Source of the DNA: Rhynchosporium graminicola
Taxonomy: Eukaryota; Ascomycota; Leotiomycetes; Helotiales; Ploettnerulaceae
Direction of reading: 5' to 3'
DNA length: 64,000 nucleotides
Assembly: GCA_900074885.1 (NCBI GenBank)
Contig: FJUW01000014.1
Coordinates: 130,505-194,504 of the forward strand
In this document: positions 1-13,100 of the stretch, in pieces
How the letters are laid out: every line of letters begins with the position of its first letter
Numbering within the stretch: position 1 is the first letter of the stretch
Position numbers and translations under genes: made by a program
The notes under the pieces: generated by a model
Told to the model about the DNA's origin: nothing
The model's database searches: none
What the model saw: the letters and a program-made list of their open reading frames with translations, nothing else

Positions 1-1240
1 GTTCCCGAGTCGCGCTAGCCTTAGCCGAAGACTCGGAATAGTAAGTCTTTTTAATAAATTAACCTTAGTCTTCAGCTTATATAGCCTTAACGTATTCTTC
101 TAGTATCCTTAATATTCGGTACTATTAGAAGAGCTATTTCCGTAGCCGTGCAGGTAGCTTCTCCTATAAGTCTATTTTCAGAGTCGATTAATAATTTACT
201 CTAGCTTTACGAGCTAGCGTACGAAACTCGTAATAGAATATCTAGAAGGTCTACTTATAATCTATCTTTAGCGCGGAGTAGCTAGCTCTTATAGTTTATT
301 AGTCGTATAGATTAGATAAGAAGGAGACGAGTTAAGTAATTATATCGAGTGAATCGATTATATTACTTTCTTTATTATATTCTAGTTCTAAGAACGAGAG
401 TTCTAGGTAAGTTCTAGCTATCCTTTCTGTTTAGTTAAGTAACTAATCTTTATAGTAATCTTTATCGATAAAGTAGCTAGAGTAGCGCTAGAGGGTGTTA
501 TGTATCTATACTTCCTAGAGTTTTAGAGAGTAGTCGATTCTATTAGAGAGCTTATTTAGAAGGTTCGGTATCTTCTCTATACGCGTAGCGTATAATGTTA
601 ACGATATTCTTCCGGTAGATTATTCTCGACGACGATTATTAAGCGTAAGAGTAGCGTTATCTTCTTTAATTAATAGTAGTAGTATTATACGCGATTAAAC
701 GTTATTAAATAATATAGACTTAGTAGAGCGCTAAGTAGTTAACTAGTGTAGTTCTAGGAACTTGTCCCGTAACTAGCGTAGTTCTGTAGATAAGTTAGCG
801 TTTAATTATCTCTCCTCTGCGAGCTTCCTTTCTGCCTCTTATAGCTAGTAAGCGCGGTCTTCTTTTAAGTTACTTATAGTTACTATTAATATAAAGGTAT
901 TATTAGGGAGGTTTAGCGACTCGGTGAGTTCGTTGATTATAGTAAAAGTTAGGGAGCTTAACTCGGACGAGGCGTTATCGCGAGTACTCTTTACTATAGA
1001 GAGAGGTAGGTTATAGCGAGTATTACGAGTCGCTGAAGAATAGGAAGTAGAGGGAGTCGGAGAACCGGTAGTCGATTTATCGGACTTAGGTTGCTTCGGT
1101 TTAGGTACTATTCTTTAAGTTTATACTTAGTATAGGCCTTCTCTGTATAGCGTAGTCTCCTACGTTTAGTAGCTCTAGGTATAGAGGTATAATATAAGTA
1201 GATATTTACTATCTTCCTAGACGTAAGTAAAAGAGTTATA
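1..1240. other. AT-rich decayed repeat DNA, unclassified
   Basis: TA-rich sequence with stop codons in every frame and no open reading frame of useful length, like the other RIP-affected blocks here. Read on the minus strand, about 1110-1230 gives a short basic stretch containing KRRRLRYTEKAY, which hints at a former coding region, but I cannot name a family. No terminal repeats were found. Confidence 0.5.
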
Positions 1241-1245
1241 GATAA

Positions 1246-1480
1246 TATGACGCTTACTCTAGAAAGGTCTTAAAACTACCTAAGTAATAAGACCTTATAT
1301 TACTATGAATATAAAGTAGTAAGAATCACTTAAGAATCTATAACTAAGGAGTGAAGAAGTAGAGAGAGAAGGGAAGTATATATATGAAAAGGGGCTCCTA
1401 AACTCTACTCGTGTAATCTCGCTTAGTAGTAAGTGTTTCTACCAATAGGGAGAAACCTCCAAACCTGACTAGTCGTCACA
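1246..1480 (-). repeat. Possible solo LTR
   Basis: About 235 bp bounded by TATGACG (a plausible mutated TGTGACG) and CGTCACA. Its right end, GTCGTCACA, is the same as the end of the Ty3-A LTRs elsewhere in the window. It abuts a Ty3-A gag fragment directly. The 5-bp flanks (GATAA, TTTAG) do not match, so a simple insertion is not supported and the left limit is a guess. Confidence 0.3.
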
Positions 1481-3945
1481 TTTAGTAAATCAGAACTAGT
1501 TTCTAGATCCTTAAAAATTAAGAGGTATACTCGTAGTAGAGTTTTAGTATAAGTACTTTTCTCGATAATTTCAAAGTAGAAAAGGATTTGGATTCCTTAG
1601 TAGTAAGCGGGAATAAGTTAAATAATAAGGATAATATATTAATATACTATATCGCTACTAGTTAGAGTAATCAGTATTAGTCTAACTAGTTTATAGCTAA
1701 GTCCCGCGCGTTAGTATTAATTTAATAAGATCGATTAATATTAGGTTTATAAGATAATAAAGTTATAATTATCTCCTTATCGTATTAGAGAGTAGCTAGA
1801 TATCGTTCCGGCTATAGTAGCTTATAGTAGAGCGTATCGAGTTTGACTTAAAATCGTTATATCTATTTAATACTAATAATCATATCTTATTATCCTAAAT
1901 CGAGAAGAATAAAAGAGTAGTTATAAATACGCCTGCTATTAATAGAAAGGTATAAATATATAAAATAAGTAATATAAGTTCTAATAGACTATTAGAAACT
2001 ACGCATTAAAATAGAATAAGGTAGTAGCTCGATTTTAATACTAAGGGCCCCCGATAATCATCTAGTAAGAATACGATTAATAAATAGGTATCCGTTCGCT
2101 CCGGTATCGATTAAGCTATTTATAGAGACTCTTAGCTCGTTTATACTAATTATAGTTACGTATATTAATTCCTTACCTCTTATTAGGGAGTTAAAATTAA
2201 GATTAGAGAGGTTATACTTATATAAACCTAAGAAGGAGTTTTTACCTAAGCCTTATCGTTTCCCTCTTATATTAGTTTAGATTCAGAAGGTACGTTTTCT
2301 ATTACTTCTTTAGTCGCTCTTTCCTTTTCCGGAAATTTATTAATTAATTATAACTTAGGTAAGTTAGGGCAATCTAGCTTAATATAGCCGAGCTATCTAT
2401 AACTATAATACTTAAGGGTTTCTCTAGTCGAGATAGTAAGGCGTTTTAGCGCGGAGAGAGTACTAGCTTATACTAGGGTAGAGGTATATACGTATAGTAC
2501 GAGAGTAGTTTATCGAGGGGCTAAGCTTAGGAACCGGTAAGAAGTAGAGCTAGAAGAGGTTATAGTAATAATAGTAAGCTTATATTACTATATCTAAGTA
2601 ATAGTTTTCTTAGGATAAGTACGTTCTAAGTTATAGTAACGCTTAGTATTAAAAGAAAGTAGTAATCTAACTAAAGAAGTATAATCCTTATTCTATATTA
2701 GTTTAATAATAGGAGTTAAAGCGTATAAAGATAATATAATCTTATCTTATATATAGAAGAATTACTTCTTCTTTTTAACTTTACCTTAGATAATAGCACT
2801 TTAAAATCGACTACGAAACTTAGTAAAAGTCTCGCGGGTATAGCTAGGTTATTATATTTCTAAGTAGTAAAAGGTGTTATAATAATCGTTTTCTTCTAAA
2901 CTAATAAGAACGTTCTCTTCTAATAAGGAGATTATTTCCTCGCTAGTCTTAAACTTATTAATAAGATACTAAGGTATAAGATACTCTTTAGCTAATCTAG
3001 TAACTAATTCCTATACGAGAACGCGCTAAGAGAGGTCTATAGAGTAGTAATTAGCGTTTATAGCTAGCTAGTCTCTTATCGATACTCTCTACTAGAGGAA
3101 AGTAGAGTCTAATCTATTATCTAGAGGTAGGATCTTCTTAGTAAGATAAGACTTCTTAGAGCGTAACTCTACTAATTCGGCGCTAGGAGAGAGCGATAGT
3201 TTATTAGGAATAGTATCCTCTCTCTTAGTGCTACGTATCGGAATAGAGTTTATTAGCTTATTATACTCCGGAATACGCGGAGATTATAGTACTAGCTCTA
3301 ATAGAAGAGTCGAAAATAAGTAAGGGACTCTTAAGAGGAACTTATCCTATATAGAGATTAGTTTATCTATAGTATCTTCTAGAGAGTTATTCTTTTCCTC
3401 TTAGTTCGCTAATTATTATAAGAGGGAATAGATCAGATTCGAGTTATCTATAGAAGTAAGAGTACTTAGTAATTATACTCTTAGTAAGTTTTACTTTTAT
3501 TTTCCTTTCCCTCTTAATTAGTATTTCCTTAATAAGGTATTAATATTCTCTAGTATAAGAGATATTTAAGGTAAAGGAGGGTATAATAGATTAGGTTCGG
3601 AGGTAGAGCGAGAAGGATCGAGTTAAGTTCCTCTAGAACTAGAGGAGTCTCTAGTTTATTAATTAGGAGCTATAATAGTAGCTTAAAAAGAGGTATATTA
3701 GGGCTATTTCGGCGGCGATATATAGAGGTTAAAGTTCCGGAGTATTATTATACCTTCTTTAAAATCTATCTATAAATCCTTTATACTATAGGAGTTATTA
3801 AAAGAGCGTTAGCGAAGACCTTCTCTATTTTACTATTTACGATAAGCCGAATTAAACCCTAATTTATAACTATCCGAGAGATCTTTAGAATCTCAGCTAT
3901 ATATAAGTAGTTATCGAATAATTAACTTAGTAGTAAGATATTATA
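1481..3945 (-). mobile_element. Ty3-A Gypsy fragment (gag/leader)
   Basis: This segment matches 28565-31030 over its whole length with mainly C/T and G/A differences and a few small indels. That second copy is the gag and leader part of the Ty3-A element, read on the minus strand. The fragment lacks pol and has no LTR of its own type. It ends abruptly at about 3945, where non-repeat sequence begins, so it is a truncated relic. Dense in-frame stops show it is dead. Confidence 0.75.
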
Positions 3946-4727
3946 ATAGGCTATGAATGGAGGATGGTCATCCAGACCATACGTTGTAAGGGTAGTTGCG
4001 ATTGGACCTGGCGAAACCCCGCTATGTAGAGTCAGTCACTAGCCGAAGCTCCGTCGGTTCTTGGCGGAGGACATCGTAATCATGCTTATACCGAGACATG
4101 AAGAGCACGCCAGTATTGGCAGCTCAGCTTTCCGTCACAGGCAGGTAGCTAGGATGTTGTTAGAAGGAACTACTCCGCTTCCTCAGCGTCGACTGCCTGA
4201 TGTGGTGACCCGTGTCATGTCGCTTAAACTACAGGCTACCCCATCGAGAGGCAGTGGCACACTTTTCGAAGTTGATACAGAGGTGTAGCAAATGCTTGCG
4301 CTTAGCTTTTTTGAATGTTTACATAGCTCAGGAATGGCCGAAGACCCACGAGATCGACGGAAACGCATCTACATGGTAGAAACACACCATGTTTGTGCTA
4401 TTGTCACTCCATGGGATACTGCTTCATCTGGACTGTCTATTTGGAATTGGATCCAGGGTTTAGGCACCAAGAGTGCAGCCTAGGTCAATGGATGTTAAGG
4501 TATGGAGAAGGATCCAAGTTTTAATCTTCCATTCACATGGGAATATGCGTGCCGGACACATTGTGAGACTATAAGCACGGGGAGAATAATAATTGCTGAG
4601 AGTGATTCAGCATTCAGTGCTGAGGCGAGTGGAATGCGCTGTTGAATAAACAATATTTGGGACTATGCATTCAGAACTTCGACGCAATACAAAGCTTAGT
4701 AGATTGATCCAAATCTCAATCGTCTTA
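3946..4727. other. Non-repeat flank, no recognised gene
   Basis: Composition returns to normal at the edge of the Ty3-A fragment. Two short plus-strand open frames (4061-4288 and 4292-4483) follow each other but show no motif I recognise, and no convincing intron joins them. They may be remains of one broken gene. About 4500-4727 is the 3' flank of the dehydrogenase gene. Confidence 0.4.
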
Positions 4728-5874
4728 TCAATCTTGGTAAACTTCAAGCTCACTATCGTTCCAACTGTACAGCAGTAAGCTACCGTCATCTCAGTCAAGG
4801 CAAAAAATTACTCACCTGAGGAATTTCCCACTGAGATGCTTCTCCGCACCAATTGCAAGTCTGGCCATCACATTACCAGGCTGTTCTGGCTTCAACAGTT
4901 TCCCTTCTTCGTGAAGACTTTTAAACTTCGCAGCGTCCTTGCTATCCATTACCGTGTCATGTGACCTCACCTCAATTTGCATCTCTGTATCAACGACACC
5001 AGGTCTCACAGAAACCGTCGTAATGAGTGGCTCCTCGTTTGCAAGTGTGCCACCTAGGTGATTCATCGCAGCTTTTGATGAGCCATAAGCCCCCCATGTT
5101 TTGTAGGTAGATGCAGCTGCTCCAGAAGAGGTCATGATTATCGTGCCCCTGCTGGCTCGGAGCGCTGGGATAGCGGGTTGAATCTAGAGCCGTTTTTAGA
5201 TGAGTAAGGACAATACACTATACGTAGACTTACAAATCCGATCAAGCTGAAGAAATTTACGTCGTGGGCTTTGCGCCATTCGGATGGCGTGCTTTCTGCT
5301 ACGGACTTGACTGGGGATAAAGTGCCGTGGTTGAGAATCAAGGCGTCGATTGTCCTGAATGAAGAAAGTGCTTGAAAGATTGCTTTAGGGCCAACCTGTA
5401 AAGGCATTAACGAAGAAACTTTGATCAAGAGTTATGAATAGAGGCCTTATTGATACCACTTGAATATACAACGAAATGGTTACATGAGCCATCAATGCTG
5501 GAAAATAATAGACTATGAGTTTTCTTCACCATCGGTATGAAAAGAAAGTGAAGAAAACCCTGTTGCCTCGCGCGTAAATTTGAGAACTCTGCAGCACACA
5601 GATGTATTATGGCCTTTTCTTTAGGCTGTTGACTCTATGAGTCTCTTGGAAAGTGGGTCAGTCAAGAGAAGCTTCTACAAACCTCAAAATCACCCAGATC
5701 TGCAGCCAGATACTCAACTTGGCCCGGGAACTCCTTCTTCAATTGCGCCATTGGCTCTTCGGTCCTCGCAACAAGGAAAACTTTATGGCTGTCCTTCAAC
5801 AAGAATCTAGCGATGGCAAGACCAATACCTCGCGAAGCACCCGTCACAAGGACATTCTTTGCTGATGCTGACAT
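4728..5874 (-). CDS. Short-chain dehydrogenase/reductase, IRC24/benzil-reductase-like
   Basis: Intact four-exon gene, exons in transcript order 5874-5683, 5395-5234, 5183-4816, 4764-4728, giving 252 residues, the normal length for classical SDRs. It should be a cytosolic NAD(P)H-dependent carbonyl reductase. Seen: TGASRGIG cofactor loop at residues 11-18, LNHG at 85-88 in place of the usual NNAG, the Ser of TSSG near 137-138, and the catalytic pair Tyr151/Lys155 in YGSSK; PGVVDTEM follows. The arrangement resembles yeast Irc24 (benzil reductase), but the substrate is not predictable. The start has a good context (CACCATG). The introns are 287, 50 and 51 nt; all begin GT and end AG and keep frame, and the last adds a 12-residue tail starting with WND. 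The first intron is unusually long for this genome. No disabling change was found despite repeats within 1 kb. Confidence 0.9.
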
Positions 5875-7148
5875 GGTGATAATTGTGCTGGTGATGGTTG
5901 GTGATTTGGAGAGGAGGGTGTCGATGAGTGGGGAGAGCACGAAACCGGCGAGATGTGAATAAAAGTGGAGCTCCAGACCTAAATTCGTCATTGGCGAGGC
6001 AAGAACTAGTAAGTACAAATCATTGCAGTAACTCAGCTTTAAAGTCACCAAAATATCACGGAATGTTACGTAGATCTTTAATGGAAAGCCACGTAGCTAT
6101 ATTGATGACATTACTACGATTCAAGAAACAGTTGCATTTCCGAAGACAAGATGGATTATCCTCGCTGCTTATTAGAGACGGTCTTAATCTCGATCTAATA
6201 CTATTATTTAACGTCTACAAATACCACATTCAGCAGTTGGACTCCCAATATTTGTTTTCGATCTTCAATGTCTGAAAAGAGGCTCCGGACTCACAATATC
6301 ATATATCATATTTCTTGCTGAAAACAGATATAAATAAATACGTTATCAACCGATTATGGACTTCCTTTCTATTTGAATAGGTAAAGTTGATAACATGAAT
6401 CCCCAATAAATATGAAATAGTAACAAGCTAATATGTCATCTAAACAAATCCACGTAAATCTTGCTGAATCTCGTGAACGCTAAACCTGATACTAGTGTCA
6501 ATTATAGGAGGTGATATCAATGTAAAGTATCGGGTACCCAAAGTTCTGTGTGTCAGAAGGATTAGTGATGAAGCCTTTGGAGGCGATGGAAAAAATAGTA
6601 GTTGGGAGTTAGGCTTGAGTGAGAGCTTAATCATCTCTAATACCCATATGCAAAGGTTTTGCTCTGCTCGAAAGCGATCTTATATCAGAAATAGAGTAGC
6701 CACACCATCTCGTAAAAGACTGCACTACCAGATCTTCACTGAACTTGGCAGCTCGAGGTATTATTTTTCCTTTTAGTTTCAGACGACTGGAGAAATACAG
6801 GAAGTCCTGTTAGGAGCAGTATAGATGAGAATCGCATTTCTTGTACTCTAATGGCATCGTGTTACTACAAGCCCGCGAATGATGGACTACGGCAGAGTAC
6901 GCCCTCGTAAAGCTTTGCCGAACAAGTACAATGCTTGGCAAGACGTTGGACATGCAACACATACCTTGCCCAAACAAAAACTTCTCTACTACCATGCTTA
7001 CCCACCTTGCCTGGCTTGTAGTTGGCTTCGCTAGGTAAAACGTGCGACATGCAACAATTCAGCCACCAATCACTATTCTGACTTGCTTGGATCGGTGAAA
7101 TATTCAGAGAAATTTGTAGATTGTATCGCATTGGCAGTATTATCATGC
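5875..7148. other. Intergenic region
   Basis: Contains the probable promoter of the divergent dehydrogenase gene (from 5875 rightwards) and, further on, short overlapping open frames on both strands (for example 6495-6776 plus, 6440-6634 minus) without recognisable motifs. Composition is moderately AT-rich but not RIP-like. The stretch 6900-7130 holds an imperfect duplication listed separately. Confidence 0.5.
6900..7130 (-). repeat. Imperfect duplication of about 100 bp
   Basis: Two blocks, near 6900-6965 and 7005-7060, share a pattern. Read on the minus strand, both encode CCMS(N/H)VLPS, but in different frames of the same strand. The outer parts have diverged. The intact minus-strand frames that cover it (7146-6865, 93 residues; 6995-6810, 61 residues) are cysteine-containing and lack a clear signal peptide. 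Whether this was ever a gene is unknown. Confidence 0.4.
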
Positions 7149-7710
7149 ATGGCTAAAGTAGATACAGATCAGTTGGCCTTTCCGTTCAGGCAAAACATAA
7201 TCCTTACAATATCAGCACGAGAAGAATGATGTAGTGTTGATCGAAACAGAGGAGAGTGAGAGTCACGTACATGAAGAAAAGTGCGAGAGGGACTTTGAAG
7301 GAATCCCGTGGGCGTTGAGGGAAGGTCCCGAGGAGGATTTCCTGAAGGTTTTCAAGACCTCTGTGTTGGACAGGTTCAGGCGCATAGATGATATGCGTGT
7401 GATTCATCTTCGTTGTCGTCGTACCGAGACGATAATGACAGCGCAGCAGGAGAAGAATTGGTACGTGGCCCATGGGTACTTGGATATAGACGAGGATATC
7501 CCAAATACTTCTAAGCAGCCTGCAAAGAGGAGTGGTCGAGAAGATGATGTTCTCGCGATGGAGGAAACTCAGAATCGAAAGCATAAGAAGAGGTGCGAGA
7601 AGGATACTAAAAGGGTGCCATGGGCACTAGAGAACGTTCCAGACCTTCTTAAGAGTGTTGTACAGCCTGTAAAGAAGAGATGGACACGGATAGATGAGGT
7701 CTTTGTATAG
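7149..7710 (+). CDS. Unrecognised small protein with duplicated WAL motif
   Basis: An open frame runs from 7201 to the stop at 7708-7710 with no ATG near its left end; counting from a GTG at 7234 it has 158 residues. A possible first exon is ATG at 7149 followed by three codons, with an intron 7158-7215 (GTAGAT...ATCAG) that keeps frame; the donor is weak, so the start is uncertain. The protein is charged, without signal peptide or membrane segment. Numbered from 7234, residues about 13-56 and 117-158 are related: both hold C-E-(R/K)-D, then PWAL, then R-I-D-(D/E), with about 60 unlike residues between. I do not recognise the family. Codon use looks normal and no premature stop is present, so it is probably a real gene. 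Confidence 0.5.
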
Positions 7711-8091
7711 TGGACTAGGCTAGAGTGGAGACCTTGTAACGTCAAAACGAATGCCAGAGGCGCTTGAATGGCTATACGAGTAGTTTGGTGTCATATATCT
7801 CTACCATAGGTGGACTCGCTAGTCAACATTAAATAAGCCAGCGTCAATTTTTACATATAAGATGCAGCATATATGTATTTCTAGTTTCTGTATATTTCGA
7901 CCATCTTAATTTACTGCGTGTTTGCTTTAATCAAAGACACCTCGTACGACTCGACTGGGCACCGTCTTCTGACTAAGCCCAACGCCGGCTTTATAGAGCC
8001 CATATGCCGTGTCCATCTGAAGTATCACATATCATATGGTCAAGAAAATAAAACAAAAATACTCTTATATTCTTCATGAAATTATATTCCG
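7711..8091. other. Intergenic transition to repeat block
   Basis: Downstream flank of the preceding gene; no gene or motif seen. Sequence becomes TA-rich from about 8040 as the repeat block begins. Confidence 0.5.
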
Positions 8092-8152
8092 GGCGGCATA
8101 TAGATAAAAGAAGAACAAGGAGGGAGGTTAGGAGCGATCTTATCAGTCTAGT
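8092..8152 (-). repeat. LTR scrap of the Ty3-A/TRIM-1 family
   Basis: About 60 bp resemble the inner part of the Ty3-A and TRIM-1 LTRs: GGCGG near the left, then GGAGGTTAGGAGCGATCTTAT against GGAGGCTAAGAGCGATCTTAT. Neither LTR end is present, so it is a relic. Confidence 0.55.
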
Positions 8153-9909
8153 TATAGAGGTTATTAAACGGTATAAATCTGCGAAGTTAATCGTTTCGGC
8201 AGAATATATACTAATATAATACTACTCTTTCTTTTATATCTATAAATACTAGTAAAGAAGATTATATTAATCTTAACTATAGATTAACTACCTTTATAGC
8301 TTACGGGGAGCTATATTATCTATAAGAGCTCTTAATTCCTAGTCTATGAATAATACTTATCTTTACTTAATTATTTTTCTACGACCCTAATTATATAACT
8401 AACGTTCGATTTATATATTATCATTCTCTTAATACTATAATTCTACGCGACTTATATAAGATAGTTATTACTAATAATCTATTTATAGCTATATACCGGA
8501 CCGCCTAAGAGCGATTATAAGTATAAGATAATAATTTTCGGATTATTCTTAGCTTATAAATACGACTAGTTATATAGACTAGAGCTAATAAAAGACGTAA
8601 GAATATTCCGGTTATAAATAAGGTTATAGGAATTATCCCGGATAAGTTTAATAAAGCTAGCTTTTGCGATATTATACTTATAGTCCGAGAACCTTATTAT
8701 AATAGACTATATTTATATCGAGTATATATTATAAATCTGATATACTTTTTATTAAGTTATCTATTACTCTTTCCTTATAGCGAGCTAGGGTAGTATTAGT
8801 CTTTATAGATCTATAATCGATATCGAATTATAAAACGCTTAGAGTAGTAGCTATTTTATAAGTTCCGGCTCTTCCGATAGGCCTATTAAACTCTAAACTT
8901 TTTCCGTATGAACCGTATATTTTAATAATATATTATCGATATCTATATCGCCTATCGTACTACTCGCCTAGAATAGATAAAGAGGTATTAAGATAATATT
9001 TGTATAGATGTATATAATAGCCTTATAGATACGCTTATTAGGGCCGAGAGCGACTCTATAGATTATAGGTATCGGTTTATTCTTCCTTCTTCCTTCGTTA
9101 AAAGCGATTATTTTATATAATGACTATTTTAAGATTCTATAGCTATAATACGCTTTTTCGGACGACCTATACTCTTTATTACCTTTATCGCTAACCCGCG
9201 ATAGCCTGAAATCGTCTATAAGCTTTAGAAAACATAATCTTAGCTAGTTAATAAGCTTAATATTATTATACGCGTCTTTCGTTTAAAGATTAAAGAGCTT
9301 CTTAAAGATATTAAAAAAGGAGCCTTTAGAAAATACTATACTTACGTATATACTATTAAATATTAAAAGCGTAGTTTACTTTATCTTTATCTTCTTCTTT
9401 AGCTCGAGGGTATAAGTAATTATTTAATACTAATTAGAGTCGACGAGATTATACCTACGGAAATTCCGAATAAGGCTATAGATCTTATAAGTAAGTTATA
9501 GGAGTTAGTATTAAATAATATAACTTACGGGCCCTATAGTCCTGACTTTCCGAATGCTCCCTATATAGCCCGTAAGTATACTAGCGATCTGTTATAGTAT
9601 TAGAAACGCTTTCCGAAGGAGTTTCAGCTAACTATAGTTATTACCGAAGATAGTTACTCTTAATATTATTATTAGTAAGACGACCGAACGTTTATAGTTT
9701 ATAAAGATAACCGAGAAGTTACTTTAGATAATAAATAAGTAGTTTTATATAATCCGTATCTTCTTAATCGCTATCGATCGTATATTAATATCGAAGTTTA
9801 CGAGTTAGTATAAGCTGTTAAGTATATCTATAAGTATATATATAAGAGTACGGACCGAACGACTCTTGCGATCTTAAATATAGATAATAAGATTACTTAT
9901 TATATATAA

Positions 9910-10146
9910 TATTAGAATAGTTAGTATTCAGTGCAGTATCACGTGGCAACCTAATCGGGACTAGAGCTAGTGTACAGGCCCGGATATTCTTTAATATCCG
10001 GGATATATTATAGATCTATAGTAGTTATAACTCGAGTAGTTAAGTTACTTAATAAAGATAATAGTCTAACCTACTGGCGTCTAATTCCTCTATAAATATT
10101 ACCCCTGTCCCTATAAGTATACGAGAAAGGGATATTCCTTTTAATA
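9910..10146 (+). repeat. Copia-1 5' LTR
   Basis: 237 bp, starts TATTAGAATAG (TG end mutated to TA) and ends TTTTAATA. Paired with 15681-15917; preceded by TATAA. Confidence 0.9.
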
Positions 10147-13100
10147 AGTTATAAGCCCCGGTAGGATATAACTTCGAATCGATAAAAGTAAGGCGATCGA
10201 TTTAAGCCCCGATAAGTAAGATAAGGGTATTCTAGTTAACGCAAGAAGACTAAAGGGCTAAGAAAGAGTACTAATAATCGACGAAAGTAAGGCGATCGAT
10301 TAAAGTCCCTAATATGTAAGATAGGAGTATTCTAATTAAAGTAAGAAGACTAAAGGGCTATATAAGAGCGCTAATAATAACCGGAGAGCTATAAGTAAGA
10401 AAGCTTTTAATACTAACTATACGACTCGTAGACTCTAGAGGGAGATCTATAATAATAATCCGAGGATAATAAGAAAGACTATTTCTTATAAAAATAACCG
10501 CACGACTCGTAGACTTTAGAGGAAACTCTATAACTATAAAGTCGAGTAGTAAGTAAGTAAGCTACTTGTAACCCTTAAACCGAGTATAGCTTCTATATAA
10601 ACTAATAGCTAGTAAATAATAAATATTTACTAACTATATATATACACTAAGTTAACTATAGTTAACTTATAGAAAATCTAGTCGAACGTATCGAGTACTA
10701 CGCGATAACTATAGGATAAAATAGAGAAAGATAATAAGCTACTAATCTTAAGTCGTAAGAACTATAATAAATAGTTTCTATAAGCTAAAGTTAAGATTAA
10801 AGGAAAGGGTATATTCTATACGATAGATACTAGTAAAGTTAACTTTACTTAGATAACTTAAGATAGAATAAAAGGCAAAAGTATACTAGAGACTACCTCT
10901 GAAAGCATACTATTAGTATTAACTATAGATGACCTTACGAGCGATTTCGAGAGGCTCAGCGGAATATAGAATCTAGAGAAAGCTGAGAAATAAGTATCCG
11001 ACGACTTGAAGGCCCTAGATATTATAATCGAAGGACTTAGTAATAACGATATTATATTACTTAATAAGTATGATTCGGTAGGAGTACTATAGACTAAACT
11101 AAAGGTCAAATATAATAGAACGAACTCGTTAATAGCGAATATATATATAATAAAGATTCAGACCTTTATATTTAATAAGGATAATAAGATAGATAGATTA
11201 TAGTAAACCCTAAAGGAATACTATAAGAAGCTTGTTACTACTAATATAGAAATAGGAAAATCATATTCTGATAAGGCCCTTTTCTACTTACTTACCCTAT
11301 CGCTCCGAAAGTAAGGTCGCTATACTATCTTCCTTAAAAGCTTTAGACTATAGCTTCTAATAACTACTAACGAAAAGATAAAAGCCTTAGAAGAGTATAA
11401 ATTAATACTATAAGACCTTAGTACTAAGAGTAATAACTATAGTAAAGAAAGAGTATATATAGCATAGAAATAGTATAAGTAAGTATACTATCACCCGAAC
11501 TATTATTCTCGAGAGAATAATAGTTTATTAGACCGAAGTATAATTAGTATTTCTTATAAGTATTTCTACTACAGATCTAGCGATCACTTTATCGCTAACT
11601 ACGAATTCTAGACTATAAGTAGAGAGTATACTAAGAATTTCTATTTAGAAAAAGAAAAGAAGAAGTATAATAAATTAACCCGTAAGACTAGATCACGAGT
11701 TAAAGATAAGAAATCGCGATCTTCTTATACTAGTAAAAACGAATACTCTACTAAGCTAAAATCTAGAGATTTACGATAGAGGAAAAGAGAATACGTTACT
11801 ATCGCAGAATCTAATTCAGATACTAATAAGGACTTAGAAGACTCCGGAAAAGAAATAAGCGAATTATCTAGTTCTAATAATAACTCTATAGAGAAAGTTA
11901 TATTATTAAAAGAGTTAATAAGTAAGAGTACTCCTAAAGACTAAATAGTTAATATAAGCGTAAGTTTATCTATAACTAACTAACTCTACTTATTTAAGGA
12001 ATTAAGACTAATATCTAAAGTCTATATATAAGTAAGGGGAGGAATACTATCTTCTTATATACGAGGAATAGCGCTAGTTAAAGCTATAGATAGAACTTCC
12101 TATTATCTAGATAATATACTCTTTATTCCTAAACTAAGTATTAATTTAATCTCTATAAAGAAACTCTATAAAAGTAGTTACTTCGGAAAGTTCGATAATA
12201 AAAGTATCTAGATTATAAAAAGTAATAAGAAAGTCTTAAAAGCGATATAATCTTAAGGCTTATATATTATAAAATATATCTCTAAAGCTTTTAATAGATA
12301 AGTAATTAATAATAGATAAGTTAACTATAGCTAATATAAATAGCTAGCGTATAAGCTAAAAGCACTTCTAGCTACTGAAGCAGACGAGAATACTATAGAT
12401 AACTAGGATAACGCAGAAGGAAAGGAGCTCGAACGATACCTTAAGTACTATCGATAATTTATATACCTTAGACCTAATAAGATTCGGAACTTATATAAAG
12501 TAACTATACTCTAGAAGAAAATTAAGATCCCTAAGGATCTAAATATCTATAATATATATACTCTTACGAAAATAAAGAACCGAATTCTAAAGTAACTAAG
12601 TCTCTAGCCTACTGAGATCCTCAATCTAGTATAATTCGATATCGCTAGACTATTTCCGCTTATAATATAGAGAAACTACTACTTTCTAATAATTATCGAT
12701 ATCTATTCTCGACGAGATTAGGTAATTCTACTAAAAGCTAAGAGCGATACTTACTAAGCACTTAAGGACTAGAAAGTCGGAATTAAGCTATAATCCGGAA
12801 AGAAAATTAAACACGCGAGATCTAATAATATACTAGAATTACTAAAAGCTACCTCTAATTAGAAAGCTAAAGACAGAATACTAATATAGTTAATAACTAT
12901 TATATTATTACACTAGAATAGACCTACTAAAAGATTAATTCAGACTATGGAATTCGATATATATATAATACTTAAAGAAGTATAGCTACTACTAGAATTC
13001 TGGGACGAAGCTACTGAAGCTAATTCATATATAAGAAACCGCATTACTACTAGATTAATAATTAATAATCAAAAGACTTATCTTATAAAAGCTTTTACTA

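Noticed and set aside
7204..7584. 126-residue hydrophobic minus-strand frame
   Set aside because: Antisense of the better-supported plus-strand gene; no motif and no sensible start context.
10858..11109. 83-residue minus-strand ORF in Copia-1
   Set aside because: Opposite to gag of a complete element and not in the antisense position seen in the Gypsy families; a chance opening.
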